DNA of 64,000 bases, taken from Lepidurus packardi (lineage: Eukaryota > Arthropoda > Branchiopoda > Notostraca > Triopsidae). The position numbers were made by a program, and so were the translations under genes. The stretch spans positions 3,782,001 through 3,846,000 of the forward strand of contig JAKZAN010000005.1 of the NCBI GenBank assembly GCA_023053545.1, written 5' to 3'. Positions 1 through 14,600 of this stretch are shown here, piece by piece. The notes under the pieces are model-generated. The model saw only the letters and a list, made by a program, of their open reading frames with translations. It was not told the DNA's origin and did not search any database. Every line of letters starts with the position of its first letter. The stretch's first letter is position 1.

Positions 1-3000
1 ACAAATTCCTAGCTATCATGATCTTCCCTAAGCTTCCGCATTATTAACAAAGCTAATAACCATTTCTGAGTGAAGTATTCTACTCAGGGGCGACTTCTTT
101 CTCAGCTCTGGTGGTATGGGTGGGAGAAAAGGGGGTGCTGAAACCCACCTCCAACTCGTATCCTCGCTCCCTTATCTCTACATTACAACGTATAAGCCCG
201 GCTTTTGATTCGATCAGCGGCTTCAGTGATAGCATTTGCATATCAATGAATCTCGCCAGCTTTTTTGTCCCTTCCTTCCCCTCTACCCCCACCACTTTTT
301 TCTCTTACTCCGCCCCCCGAAATTATTTTGCATACTTTGTTTTATCTTTACTTCTCACAGCTCTCTAGAATGTTGAAAAGAAAAACGGTAGGAAAAAAAC
401 AACAACTCTTAAAGCACAAGATAACTACGAAAGCAAAAGGTCAGTCTGACCTTTAACCTGGTTGTTGGACCTCTCCAGATTGTCTTATGGGAGCGATTAC
501 GAGGCTGGCCAAGTCCGAGCCCCCGAAATTGGATTTGGGGACACGATGGCCACTTTGTCTCACTTTGGTCAACGCCTTGGCCCCATAAAAACAAATGACC
601 ACTCTGGATTCAAGCGAGTCACAGCCACGGCAACACTTGTTCCCATTTTCTCTTCGGCGCGATAGCTCCCTTTGGTCCCACCACCGTGCGAAAATTTCTT
701 GCCAGCTCACACATCTCTTTGCCCGTTCCTGACTTCTTTTTTCTTTTTTAGCAAGATGTTACCTCGTAACGTGCATGGTGAGCTTGGGTCCCATACTCCA
801 GGACTGTGGAGGTGTTATACATCGTTTTTAACTGCTTGCACATGCGAAATACAAAGAGATAAAACACGACGGGTGGTCGAGTTCGTCTTGCCACCTCATT
901 ATACCAAAAAGCACGTAATTCAATGGAAAATGGCGGCGACTTTACAGCATCTGCAGGTTGCCGCGTCTTCCCATAGCGGAAACGGGTTCCGCCGTTTATC
1001 CCTGTCTAGTTCTATCTATCATATACAACTATATACCTTGAGAAACAAGATAATTACAGGTAATGGGGGGTACTTTTATTACTTCGTGAGTCGCTAAATG
1101 CCACCTCCTTTCTGCAAAGCATACTTGCCAATGCGGACCTGCACTGTTATTCTTCCGTTTTCCTATAAGAATAAATAAAACACTATTTAGATTACAGAGC
1201 TTGGAATAAGCACCAAGCATAGCATTTGCCCATCTTTTTGAGTGTGGGTTCTGCCCGGTATAATTAGCATTCAGAGCACTCTTTTCTTTTTTTAAGGGAT
1301 TTTTGCTCTCAGAAGCTAAGCAAGAGACCTTCTTTTTTGTATTAACTGTGTTTTTTATTCAGGCGCAGCATCGTTTGCGGTGGCCAAAGCAAAAATAACT
1401 TGAGAAGGTCCTTCTCTCGCTTCGTTTAGCGCTCCCAACCTCCAAAAATGACAAGCTTCCTGTTCAAAATGGAAAATAAGGAACCTTAATTGTATGGCTT
1501 GCAAGACAATAAAGTGATGTGCTGACTTCTTTAGCAGACTTTATCTTCATTACGTCCCAATAAAAATGTGTAAGGCGTAAAAACCCAAGATTGGATCCTC
1601 AGACCTTCGCGGATCGCACATATATGTATAGACCTAACTTTTTCTTTTGTGGCCCTAAATCGAGTGTGTAAACTGCAGACCATCTGCTAGATAGGCGAAG
1701 CTTTAAGTAGCTTGTTACGCTTCAACACAACCTGGTTAAATTGCATTAAACATGCGTGCTGTTAGCTCATAAGAGAAATGGTGCCATATTTCACAGCTAA
1801 AAGGACTCGGAGAGGTTGATTAGGACACTTCCTTGGGCTGCATTTCCGTCGCACACAATCAACTAAAGAAGCTTTTTGGCGCGCAAGGTTGGACGCTCCA
1901 TACGACAACAACAACTTATAACTTGTTTTTCTTTCACATTTTTCTTTTGTTTGTAGAGTCTTTTATACCGTTTGGTTGGTTTACACACTTGAACGGTCAA
2001 GAGGTCTGAAAAGGTGAAATTGAGAATGGGAAAACCTATTTGGGGATACCAGGACAGCCTTCTAGCTCCAGCAGCGTCGACCAAAGATCGGTGACGTCGC
2101 GGGACCGGGACGGCGTCGATGCCATCCACCGACATCATCCATCATGGACACCAGTCATCGCACCGATGGAAAAGTCATTGAATTCGGCGGGCCAGGAAAT
2201 GGAAAAGGGCACTGGAGTACAAAAAAACGATGCGACTCCAAGAGCACGATAGTCACCAACCCTTAATCCCTTTTTTGTACTTCTACAACCCCAAAGCGCT
2301 TTACAATGGGAGTTTAAAAGTAGCTATTGTTGTAACCTAATTACCCTTGCTATTTGAAATAGCTGTTGTAAAAAGAAAGGAAAAAAAAACGAAGTTAGAA
2401 GGGAAGCTATGTCGCTTCAGACTGATTGAGTCATTGTAAACTTCAAAGTATAATACGAACGGCAAACGGAACAAATAAAAGGGATTCAGCATTGAATTCT
2501 AAATGTTATAAGCAAATTTATGGAAAATACTAAGAGCGCATAGATTCGGCAGCTATGGCAAACAACAATTAAGTTGTTCAAAAATCACTGAAGACTTAAT
2601 GTCGCTGTTCGAACTGTCCGCCCCTTTTTTCTTTTTTTTCCCTTTTTAGGTGCACGGGTTTTGCTCCGCGCAAGGGAAAACATCTTCTTCGGCATTGGCT
2701 TTTGGCTCACGGGTATATAAAACTCAAACCTGACAAGCAAACCTTCTTGGAGAAACAAAACTATTAGAAAAGGTGCGCATGCTGCACACATACGTAAAGC
2801 TCGGAGCAAGTTCAGGAGGGCTTTTGTGGCACCGCCTCCCGAATGTCTCGAAAAGACTTTTGCTTCGAGGCCAGCTGCTTGTAAAAACAGTACGTTATAG
2901 AGCTATTTTTCTATCTTAATCTATTCCCGACGCTACCTATAGTTTCGGGTCTCTCTGGTATTTATCTATATTTTTCCCTTGAAGGGGCAGGGGACTGAAG

Positions 3001-6000
3001 AAAAATCGTTTGCCTTAATAGCAACCTGACTCTCATTGGCCAGCTTATAGGTCTCTATTGTTTCGTTTCCTATCAAGTTCTATGGTTTGGGGTTTTCCCC
3101 ACTTATATACAGCGTTGGAGGGAAAAAGGGGAGACGACAAGGGTAAAACGTGCAAGGTGGCTGCTGTTGGGTGTGTTGGATATCTATATATATAAGACAA
3201 GGGCTGGACATAAATCAAAGTTGACATGTTAATTTTCACAGTCCAGCACCTTTGCATACGGCGGGGATGAACCGACACAGAGAAAGCGGAAACTGTCAAA
3301 GAGTACCCGGCATCAATAATCTTCGCCTCTTGCGAGTCCTCTATGCGTCTCTCTCTCTATATGTATACAATATATATATATGCCATCAGGCAAATCTCCT
3401 CACTGCATTGCACAGCACATGCCAAAACCATCAACATATGCAGAACGACAGACCGCAAGACGATAAAACACAAATCTTTACCGAACGAAATGAATAAAAG
3501 CCGTTACCTTTGGAGGCTGGGCTTACATTTTTAACGGACTTTTCAAGCACAAACAAATCTTTATAACTTTAGTTTGTCTTAAAGCTACGTTTAAATATGC
3601 AAACAGATAAAGACTAAGTGATTATGACCTTTGCCAATTGAGTACGCACCTTTTCGATTTGATTTTGAGACCTCGTGACTGGTAAATATAAAGTGTATTA
3701 TATACACATAGAAAAGACGTCTGAATTCCTGGCAAATTTCTGCGCAAACAACTCCTTAAAAGCAATAGAAGACGAACAAGGGGACCATAACGGTTTCGTG
3801 CTGTTACATCGTTAAACGTAACCGATAGAACAATCTCACAATTGCACACCTAAATGGGACAATCAAGTTTGGGCGTCTTGATGGCTTATTCGCTGAGCTT
3901 TAATGGTTTGATCACGCAAACTTTGCCACTCGGAACGAGAACAAACACGACGTGCTTTGTATAAACGCGATCAATTATCCACTTTTAACTACAGTGTATA
4001 CTGTGCGCCGTTAAACACCTCCACAGAGAGAAACAGAGAGAGAAAAAGAAGAATCCTTCTTGGTTTTTGAAGCATCCAACGTATTTTAAGAAAAAAACAA
4101 ACACGCCGATTTGACGTTTCATCTTTCATTTGGATGGCTGTCTGAAATTCAGTTTCTTTAGCTTTTGTGGTTATGAAGAACCCCAGAGCCTTGATTAGGT
4201 AATTAAGGGTTTTTGGTATAATACAACCCGTAGCTAAGGTTTGCTATTTCGTTGCTAGGGTTAGGGCTCTCAGGGTTGGGGCAAGACACCAATGAATTGT
4301 GACAGGACCGTGTCATTAGACCCCACTCAAACCGAGCCAGTTAATTAGCAGGGGGCCCCCGGAACGCGAAGCCCTAATAATCTCTTTTTCTTGTTCTCTA
4401 TCCCGTGTTTTCACATGCCTACGAAATTAACTCCCACTTAATAAACATACGGCCACAGCCAACTCCCGTGGGGCTTTTCATTTCTTGCATCTTGCCTCTG
4501 CCAATTACAAAGACGGAGCAGCGCGAGAGAGAGAAAGAGAGACATATTCCGAAATACAGATAGAAATAACAAGGTAGACCTGCGCGCCTCGCACATCAAA
4601 AGTTTCCGGTGGCTAAATTAACTGTAAGCTTTACGTTAGGACCCACTCTACGTAATTTTTGACAATGAAATTACTATCTTTCGTCCTCGGGAAAATAAAT
4701 CAGTGTTCAAACGTGATGACACGTATGATTATTCTAAAAAAATATGCTTGTCTTCCTTGAGCTGATCAAAACCCTTAGTAACTCGTCCGAGACGAGACCA
4801 TGATTTTCAGATTATCGGTTAACATGAATCATTCCATTACCGACTTTGACACAGGGAATTCCACGAATAACAATAGTACGCCTAGCACTGGTGTTTGTAG
4901 TGTGTGTCTTAACCTGCTGCGCTGGTGGACAATGAAGGATTGGGTTAGGTCAAATTGGCCTCAGCTGTATGCAGCGCGCTGTATAGCGTCTCAATTCCGC
5001 ATCGACGTTTCCATGCAAGCTCACGCGATGAAAAAGGGCGTGTCACCCTCATGGAATGCGAAACGAAGACCTGGCATGTAAATTGCCCCTCTGACAAACC
5101 TTCAACAGTAAAAACTCGGATCAAACCCTTTTGACACTTAAAGCCATATATATCCCTCGTGCCTGATCAAAAATTTAAGCTTTGAAGAATGTTTAGCAAA
5201 TATGCAAAAAAGCCATGATACTCCGACCTTCGCACGCATAAACCTTCCAAACTGTCAAAAACAACATATTTTCCGATCTCTTTCTCTCTCTCTCCGACAA
5301 CATAAATACACATCTTTTTATCGACAGTGACATTCTATAAAAAGAAGAATGTATTTTCCCGGGCCTTAAAAGAATAATAAAAAAAAACCGAGGGAGGTAC
5401 ATTGACTTGCCAATTAGGCTCCTAAAGTCGTGTATGCATAGGAATAAGACATCTTCCTTAAGTGCTTAAAATGTTAAACGCAATTTTCTTGAATGTTGTA
5501 GGACCTAACACTTTGGCACCTTGTTACATATCCCATCAGCCTCCTAAATTTGCAAGGGTAATGGAAGTCCTATGCAGTTTTGATCTCTCGCATTTTGTTT
5601 CCTTGGAGTCAAGTTCTCTTCCCGAGCGCTGGTAAAGACGGAGAGATGCGGGTAGCCGAGTAGCGTCTATAGGACCCAAGTTCTCTGCGTGAAACGCGCG
5701 TGCATGGTCTTCGTGCGAGAAGCCCCAGCGCGAAAGACGACAGGAAGCTGCGTATGAATCACTCGGCCCCCAAAAGATTTCACACCTGGAAAGGGCTAAC
5801 GAGACTTCGCAGCCCTGGTTTTCTCCTATTCTTTTCCCCCCTTATTCTCCCGCTCGCTGATGAATTCTGGTCCCTTATGAAGTTATAAATTCCACTAGGC
5901 TTATGCAGCATCACCAACAACCACAACTCTTCGCAACATGCCATAACCACAAAAGAAAAATAAAGAACCCAAGGAATTCCTGCCATAAATTATTTTTCAT

Positions 6001-9000
6001 CAACCCAAGAGAGCCAAACTCTGCTGCGTCTTGCCTTTTAACTTTAGCGTATAGCAAATCCAATGAAAAGAGATAATGAACGTTTGTGTACTAAATTAAA
6101 AAGATCAGACATTTCGCCTTCCCTTAAATTAAAATAGAAAAAACTAAATAATTTACAGTTTTCAAAAATATTAATAATAATAATGTGAAACAATCAGTGG
6201 GTTTCACCGCTCAGCTTATCCTGCATAGGAAATCACACGCATGAAAGTTGCACAGTTCAGCTAGAAACACAGATGTTTCAGTGAAACAGAAGCTGCGGAA
6301 CTAAATGTGTACGAACTAAATCTTATAACCCATTAACTACAATCTAAATAAAACCCTCCCACCCCATACTGTAACTAAACGCGCACCATTGGGAATCATT
6401 CGGTCGAGCTAAAAGATCTTTACATTACGATAGTATTCAAGGCGAGAAATGAAGTAAGTAACCGGAAACCTTGCAGCCGCATACAGGACCGCGTGGGTGA
6501 CGGGATAATTACACCACATATGTCCTCCCCACGTCACCCGTCTGTACGTACCAGTCATTTTGAATATATAGGCCCGAACATTATTCTTTGTCTATCCCTG
6601 TCTGACTACAAAAGGACCAACGCAATGTTCACACATAATACCCCAAATCCTAACGAAAAACAAAACAAAAAAAGAAAGAAAGAAAAAGCGAGAGAATCAT
6701 ACAGGACTGCCTCTTATTTACGCTTCTGGGGACAAAGCGTGAAACAAGCTCTGACATTGTGGTGCGGAGTTAAATTCCAAAAAAAATTAATCAAACTGTC
6801 GTGTCCCTTAACGCTTTTTACTTTTTTCCATTTCATTTCATTACGCTAGCGCCGTTTGGGTGTCAGACTTATTATTTTAGTTTTCTCTACGCTTTTGAAA
6901 AGGAATTGAGACGTCCAAGGTGTGTAACATTTGCATAGCAGAAGATGTCGGCGTGGGGTTCTCCCAATTCATCACCGGCGCGCACACCTTAGCAATGAAA
7001 AGAAAAGTCTTGGCCTCTGCGTCATATTATACTCTGGGCTTGGACCCCTGCGCTGCGCACTTTTAAAGGGGTTCCAGGTATATACCCCGAGTTATGCATA
7101 TGCTAAAAACTCCTTGCTATCCGTTGGTCATACATAGGAAGCTGTGAGGTTTTGCAGTTGAGATGGTTGGGATTTTTCTCGTCCGTCATTGCAAGGTCTC
7201 TCCCATTACCTGTCAAGACAGGCGAGAAGAAGTCCGACTAATGTCTTTATCACGGAAACCCAAAAGGGTGTCCGTCCGACACATCCAGAACTCACTGGCG
7301 TTTTATATATGTGTTGTCTATATACACACAACTACGAAGAGGAGGGGGGAAAAATACACCTTCCGTTATTTGAGCATGTCTGATAGGTCAGCTTCTATCG
7401 ACTTAAATGAGAGCTGATCTTTCCATATGTCCTTCAAGCGTACATATGCCTTCATCTTCTGCGGGGAGACCACATGAAGTGCTTTGGAAAGAAAGGTGAG
7501 CAAAAATATCGCTGCCCCTTTTATTCTTATCCACTTGACGCCTCCCTGCTGACAATTTATCTCTTTCGATAACCGGCGCCCCGCTCTGCGCCAAAGGCTT
7601 TGGGGCATAAAATGAATATCGTTTATAGCTTAACTTGCAACCAGCAAGAGTCATGCCAATAGCCATCGGCAAACCCCCTTTTTTATTATGATTAGAGGTG
7701 TTAAAAAATGCAGGATAACAGATTGCAATCAAAGCTATCATTAAGTAGAACCCGCGAGGACTTCCAAGTGCCTGTCCATTTATCGGCTACAAAAAGATTA
7801 GGGACAAATAAGAAGGTGAAAAACCTTAAATGACTTCCATCCATTCCCGAGACAGAATCGCTTCGTAACTTAATTTAACAATGTACAAAACCTATCGCAC
7901 GTTTGGCTGTCTTGGGACCTATCTTGATCTTGATGGAATGCTATGGATATTATGCATGGCATGTAAATTGGCTTTATACATTTTTTATATAAACAGATTG
8001 AAACGGCGATCCTGCTAGGGGTATTAAGCCACCATGGTATAATCATCCAACACGTCAATTTTCCAAGTACCGACGAGTCGGTACTTGAAAATTGCTGTGC
8101 AATTTGGATCGTAGGCGTTTTCGGATCAATGGCGGATAGCTAGATTTTATTTTCCCCAACTTATACACTCAAAATGAGAACATGGCACCTACAAAGCTTA
8201 GTCTTCGAATTCAGAGAAAAATGACACACGCGTACACGTGTTTACATTTTAAAAACATATGTATGGAATGTATTTACCCAGCCGGAAGTTTTTTTTCTAA
8301 CTAACTACCCAATAATCACAAAGAATTTAGCTATACCAAATCATTTAATAACAGAAGGCACTTTTAATTGCTATCCAACAGGTGACACCTGCATAATAGC
8401 TATGCCACAATTTCAACTTACGCGACAATTCCGCATAATGTGCCATACAGTTGAGCCCAAAATTGTATTATCCTCTTACATATGCTACTATACAGCACTT
8501 ATACACACATTCCAACTATCCCCACGGAAAAAGGTGGCAATGCATCCCCAAATGTCGTACATGGAATATATTAACATGCAAATGAAGTTCTTGTATGTAC
8601 CCGTTTAGTTTTTCTCCTCAAATTCACGGCATCAAACAAAACCAGTCTGACGAAGTGACCCGTACATAATACAGCTCGTAAAAGATGGCTAATAATACTT
8701 AAGGCTTTCACCTGGCACATAATATGACACAATGCACAGCATCTGCCACTTTTTTTTTCTTTTTTTTTACCCCTAGACAAACGGTGTACACTTTTCCGAC
8801 CGTCTTGATGCCTCTCCGACAAGCTATATATAGTAAGCGGATGTGTTATTTATAGGCCTTCAGCTTTTTAGGTTTTTATCAACGGTGAAGTGTTGTGGGC
8901 CGGTTTGGGCACCTTTCAGGACCAGTTGAGAAGAGTTCTCCTCAAACTGGCTGTACACTTCCCGCTTTTTTCAACAGCGAAAAGGGGCAGGGATGATTAT

Positions 9001-11678
9001 GTAGCGATAACTGCCAATTCTCCCATTTATATTGGCTTTAACTACTAAATTCTTGTAAATACACATCTTAGAGCTAACAACCTTACTTATATATAGCATC
9101 TTCGAGGCACATTTGAGATCCAGCAACAAATCCTTTTTCCTTTTGCCATTCTTGTCGCGTGGATCGTCTCTATAATGAGTCGTCGTCCCGGACCCTGTCA
9201 GCTCGGAGGTTCCTCTTGCTCACCAGACTTCATTAGCATTTAAATAAGCAACTCCTCTTCCCGTAGAGCCTCTCCTTCAATAGAAGCGCAATGCCGCAGT
9301 TAAAATGTGTCACAGCCACCTTTTCACACCCACTCCCTCCTAGACCAAAACCCCAAAGACAAAAAGCCCCGCTGGATTATTTTCACGCATCCCCTCTCAC
9401 AACCCTCTCTCCTTTTTGCGCGTGTCACCGTGAGATCCACGTCTTCAATAAAATGTTTCGGAAATGTCACCTATTCAGAAAACTTAGTCTATGACCTTAT
9501 ATTGTTCGAAACACGGGTTTAACCACAGCAGGGAACCCCTCTTGCAGGTTCGTCCAAACTCGGATAGCCTTTTGACATTTTACATGCCTATATCCCACCA
9601 ACCACCCCACTTTTTTTCCTCTTTGACTAATCTACGCTCTTAACTCACTGTGTATGGAAACCCTCTCCCTTTCGGACCGACAGAAATTCTCCCACGGGAT
9701 GTAATACGTTAGGAAGTACATATATGTATATAGGATCTGCATGTACGTAATACATCCCTCATTTACAGGCGTGAAATGCGATTTTGCACAGCCTGAAAAG
9801 CCACACACCAAGAAACGAGGGGTGATCCCATGACCCTTGGCATGCCGCTTTGCACGGATCCTATTGTGCGCTATTGTCCATAGTCACGTGGCTTTATGGC
9901 AGCACACGCTCCTCTGACAAAAACCCGAGACGGATGCTCAAACAATAGCGTTATACAGTTCCAAACATCAACATCCAGATTAGTCGGCTAATAATAACGG
10001 CACGTGTGGACCGCAGCAAATCCCTCAATCGTCCAATGTGCATCTTCTTTATTCCCATCCAAAAAAAAGTTTGCCTAATGTTTCCCAAATGAAAAAAATG
10101 GTTATACAACCAAAAACCGAGGAACCGTTCTATTTTCACAGCTTCTACCATTTGTACTCATTTTCCGAGTGATAAACAAGGGCAGCAAAACAGGAAATAT
10201 GTTAGGATGGAATACGTGTATAACAATTTGGTAAAACAGCCTACTAAATTAGCATGCGCCTAGTTTTGGGGACAACGCAAAACGTTTCGTCAGAGTGTGA
10301 TTGTGGGCAAATATACGGCTTGGACAGATGGTCTGTTTTGTCTCGTGTGTATATAATCTGACACTGGCATCGCCACATTTCGCCTTTCTTTTTCGCTCAC
10401 TCGGTCCCCCGCAACAACAGCAAGTGTGGAGGACTTTGAGATCCCCCCTTTCAAAAAAAAGAAACAGGGAAAACAAACCAACTAACAGATAAGGCAAAAA
10501 AGGTCATTTGCATCTACAACTTGTTTTCACCCTCAAATGCTGTTACATCTTCTATCGCCTATCGCCCCAACACCCCTCAAGTAATACATTCTTTTTCCCT
10601 GTTTTTTCACATAGAATAAGAAAGACAAGGCTCAATAGGCAATTTTCGGATCTTGTCGCAAGATAACTGCCACATCATCAATAACCTTCACGGAACAGTT
10701 TCGCTTGGTTCTCGTGGGTGCAAGTGTGTGTGTTTGTGCTTTGAAAGAAACAAACATAAAAAAAACAAAACAACTTGATCCATCAAGGGGTCGGAAAAAA
10801 GGAGTGCATTACACGATATTCTACTATCCGAACGAATTCCCCTGTGAATCTAACCCTTTCTAGTTCTAATGAATCTGGTACTACGGCCTTAATGGAGATC
10901 CGCATTTACGATCTTCCGTAAAATAATTTCAAATTCCCCAACCGCAAAAGAATAGACATTAAATACTCCTATAATTTCTTTATTTTTCTTATATGTTTAC
11001 CCATTTTCTAACCGTTATCAGGAGACAATTAACTATGCTCAAAGGTGGAAGTAAAGTAGTTTGTATCGAGTTTCTTGACTGTGATGATAGGCTATTTGGT
11101 CTGCCTGATACGCTTCAATCTATGTCCAAGCGTTAAGCGCAGGAAAAATTGAATAGCCTGTGAGTCTGCCCGAAAAGGAAAAAAAACTCCATTGAAACAC
11201 ATCTCATACACACACCTCGTTCTATTGTATAACGGAGCCGAACCCCGCCCCTTTCAAGCTCGTGATCACACGCGGCTAACCAATGGGAGAATTTCCCGGT
11301 CAACTTTATATACCAACCTTGGCTGAGTATATGCATGACAAAGGAAAGAAGTAGAACCTGCGCTGTCTGGCGTTGAGTTGTTAGCCCCTTGGCCCCACAA
11401 CACTATAGGCTCCATACCCCGAGTATTTCCCACTGACCATTCTGACTCAGGTGCGAACGCAGTGCGATACCAAAGTGAGCTGCTCAGTGCCATCTTTTAT
11501 CAGTACAAATTCTCATATTGTTTTGTTTTTACTAAATTCATGATAGTTTTCCACACAAGCTCCTCTTGCCCCCTCGAAAAAAGTGCTTAGTGCATTACGT
11601 ATAATTAGTACATTAAAAAATAGGAATTACAGTTAAGAAAACCAGCACGATTGTGATATTACAACTGAAGCTTAAGAG
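1..11678. other. Gene-poor stretch upstream of unc-4
   Basis: I found no exon here that I can support. The open frames are short (the longest is about 140 codons), show no recognisable domain and overlap on both strands. The stretch holds GA/CT-rich tracts (about 4025-4055, 4520-4550, 5275-5300), TA-rich microsatellites (3183-3195, 3355-3385, 9719-9735), a short hairpin at 8056-8094 and scattered homeodomain-type TAATTA cores. By position it could be the upstream regulatory domain of the unc-4 gene, but that is inference. Distal exons or untranslated exons could be missed by eye. Confidence 0.5.
8056..8094. repeat. Short imperfect hairpin
   Basis: Two arms of about 18 bp, one reading CAATTTTC, a bulged C, then AAGTACCGAC, and the other GTCGGTACTTGAAAATTG, face each other across a 2-base loop (GA). 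The only flaw is the single bulged base. It lies in noncoding DNA. It could be a remnant of a small mobile element or a chance palindrome, and no function is claimed. Confidence 0.7.
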
Positions 11679-14600
11679 ATGACGATGTCCGACTTGACCC
11701 AACGCATGGTCCCGGAATACAATATTGCAGTGAATCGCGTTCCTCCAGTGTCCACTCCGCAACTTCCACCACCTTCACAATCACCGATTAGTAACGAACA
11801 TAACAGATCAGCAGTCATCCGGCAACTTCTACCTCAGCAACATCCCTTCGCACTCATGACTTCCGTGTTCCCGCCGAATTTTCCCTTTACGATGAACATG
11901 CTTTCAGCCGGCATGCGGACTACTTTCAATAATGTGCTGGGCTTACGTGGATCGGCATTGGGAGCACTTTCATTGCCTTTGCCGCTTCATCCCGTCGCTC
12001 TGCAAGCCCGACTTGCGTCGTTTGGCCAGTATACTAATTCGTACAGTGCAGGTAATGCCGGAGCTGGGAATCCGAGTGGGACAGCGGCGGCCGCTGCAGC
12101 AGCCGGGGCCTTCGCTACGGCACACCTTCCTCATAATCATTCTCTCCACGGAGTTCTCTCCTCCAACAATGTTAATGCCAACAATGCCAACAGCCGAAAC
12201 AGCTTATTAAACAGTTTCATGTCTCGAAGTCCCATGACATCACCAGACTTGGATGACTCTCTGGAGCCATCTAATAAACACGGTAAGGAAATTACTATTA
12301 TTGATATTATTTTTTATTTATTTTTTTGCCTCCCTTCGCTCTGTTTGAACGAACTTGGTGAACAATGTTACCCAGAAATTTTCTTTATTTTCCACCAAGG
12401 GTTTAAAGCAAATTCTACTTCTGAGTTCAAAACACAGGCGCCAAAAAAGAAGTTAGGAATTCTGTTATTTTGGGCTAGACTATTCAATCGCTCGGTGAGT
12501 TCTGTCAAAGTTCTTGAACCGTCTCTGTTTACAATAGTCGCGTAACGGACGAACAGATTTCGCGGTTTGTTGGCAAGCAAGCGGAAGTGGCAGTCTTTTG
12601 TGTGTTTTTCCAAGTTGTGTTGTTATTATTCCTCATTGTTGACTTGCCAGTCTCAAATTTATGGAAATTGCTTAATAAAGAAACTCGACGATCGACAAAA
12701 ATCGCGGCAGATGAACTTTGGGAGATCATAAGCTTCATATAACGTTCAGTGTTTCAAGCCTTGTTGGTTTCAGACAACGACAACGATTATATTAAAATAG
12801 CATTGTTTGGTTTCCACCTGACGGACAAGCGTAACCGTCTACAAATTTCACGCTTTGCTCGTAAAACCCCAACAGGCAATAAACAACAATGATGACAACG
12901 CTCACAACTATTACCCAAAATGACTTTATTCTTTTGTTTTAAGAATAAAGTACTTAAACCGTCTCTTCACCCTGAACAACAGCTTCCTCCCAGAAAATGG
13001 GGGGAAAGGCCCCGCTACGAATTTCTTTATAACAACGCAAGGAATTTCTGACGATATATATATATATTAAGAGGACTCAGAAAAGGAGGTGGAGCTTGCG
13101 GGGTAAACTCTGAGGATCCCTTGGTTGGGTTCCTATGTAATCAAGCTAATTAAGAAGGCCAGATAACGATCCCGCTCGGGTTTTGGACGCAAAGAGCCAA
13201 TAGCAAGCCCCGCACCGGCGCAATGAACGGCAACTCAAAAGGGGGCCGAAACCTCAACAGGAAACGGGCTTATGGGACGGCCTGTAACTTTTTCACGCAT
13301 CTCACACATCTAAAGCTGTGCGAGCTCTTTCGTTCGCGGTGTATAGTAAAACCAGGCATGTTGTTTTGGCTGTTATGTCTATCAAGCTTAATGGATTTAC
13401 CACTGCGTTTGGTATACGGTCTCCCCCTATTTAATCCGCCGACCTCCTGTATATTATTAACGCATGGATCATTATTATAGATATATGGTTCGAAAAGCTG
13501 CGACCCCTTAACTGCTCTATTTAATCGCCGGCAGGTTATATCATAAAACCATTAGCAATTAGCTCCGATGCATAACTACCTGATTGTTCAATTAAACTTG
13601 CATTCGAACATACAAAAACAAGAAAAAAACAGTGTGCAACAACTTGACAACACTGACAATCTACAGTTCTATAATAGTCCTCTTCGTTTTCACTGTTGCA
13701 ATACAGGATAGTTCAGATAGAAAATAATTGTTCTGTGGAATACATAGGGTGTGCTCTAGTAAAATCAAAATTAGGTGTGACATCGTAAAAGAATTAAGGG
13801 GATCCCCCCTTTGGGTAGCATGTTCAGCTATGAAACATAGAGGAAAATAAGAAAGTTACAGAAAGTCAGAAAATTGATCCAAATACAATTCAGAAACTAG
13901 TTCCCTGCAATTAAAAGCAAATTGTTTCAGAGGGATTCACACTTAATCTAGGATTTCATTTGCAATCGCAACTTTTGCAACGTTTATCTATGTCATTCAG
14001 GTATCCTTGCAATTACATTACCGTGGCAAGTTTAGTCACTTAATTTTAAAATAATAAAAGCCTGAAAGTATCGAAGTAACCTACATTCTCGCTTTTAATC
14101 AATTTCGTTTAAAGCACAAAAGATTGTACGGATTACATAAACAATATTCTCCATACTGAAAAAACAAATTTAATAACAATGACTTCCAGGCCATTATAAT
14201 TACAGAAGATTTACAATGAAAATTGTGATTGAACATTGTGATACAAAAAGGTAATACGAAAGAAATTCATTACTGATATTTTGTAAGATTACAAATCAAA
14301 TATTCTAACCCTGATTACAGTACATATAGGCTTATAAATAGATAAATCTACTATATTATAAAATATAAGACTGATATACTGTGACCGTGTCGCAACTATG
14401 AAATTATAAAAAAAATATTACTGTAGAATTGCAATAGGTTTTTACAATGTAGTGCGAACTTTTCCTTTGATATAAACAAGAAATCTAACGTGTTTGTATG
14501 CGTTTAGATGGAGATTTGGAAGACTCCAACAGCAAACGGCGTCGCTCGCGTACCAACTTCAATACCTGGCAACTGGAGGAGCTGGAACGCGCGTTCCAGG

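Noticed and set aside
672-1097. 141-codon open frame on plus
   Set aside because: No domain, mixed low-complexity composition and no splice or conservation evidence. Frames of this length are expected by chance in 64 kb.
4247-4280. GGTTAGGG and GGGTTGGGG sequence as interstitial telomere repeat
   Set aside because: Only one or two units; arthropod telomeres are usually TTAGG and no array is present.
12283-12545. Extension of unc-4 exon 1 past its donor
   Set aside because: It would add hydrophobic sequence and end before the homeodomain. The GTAAGG donor joins exon 2 in the correct phase.
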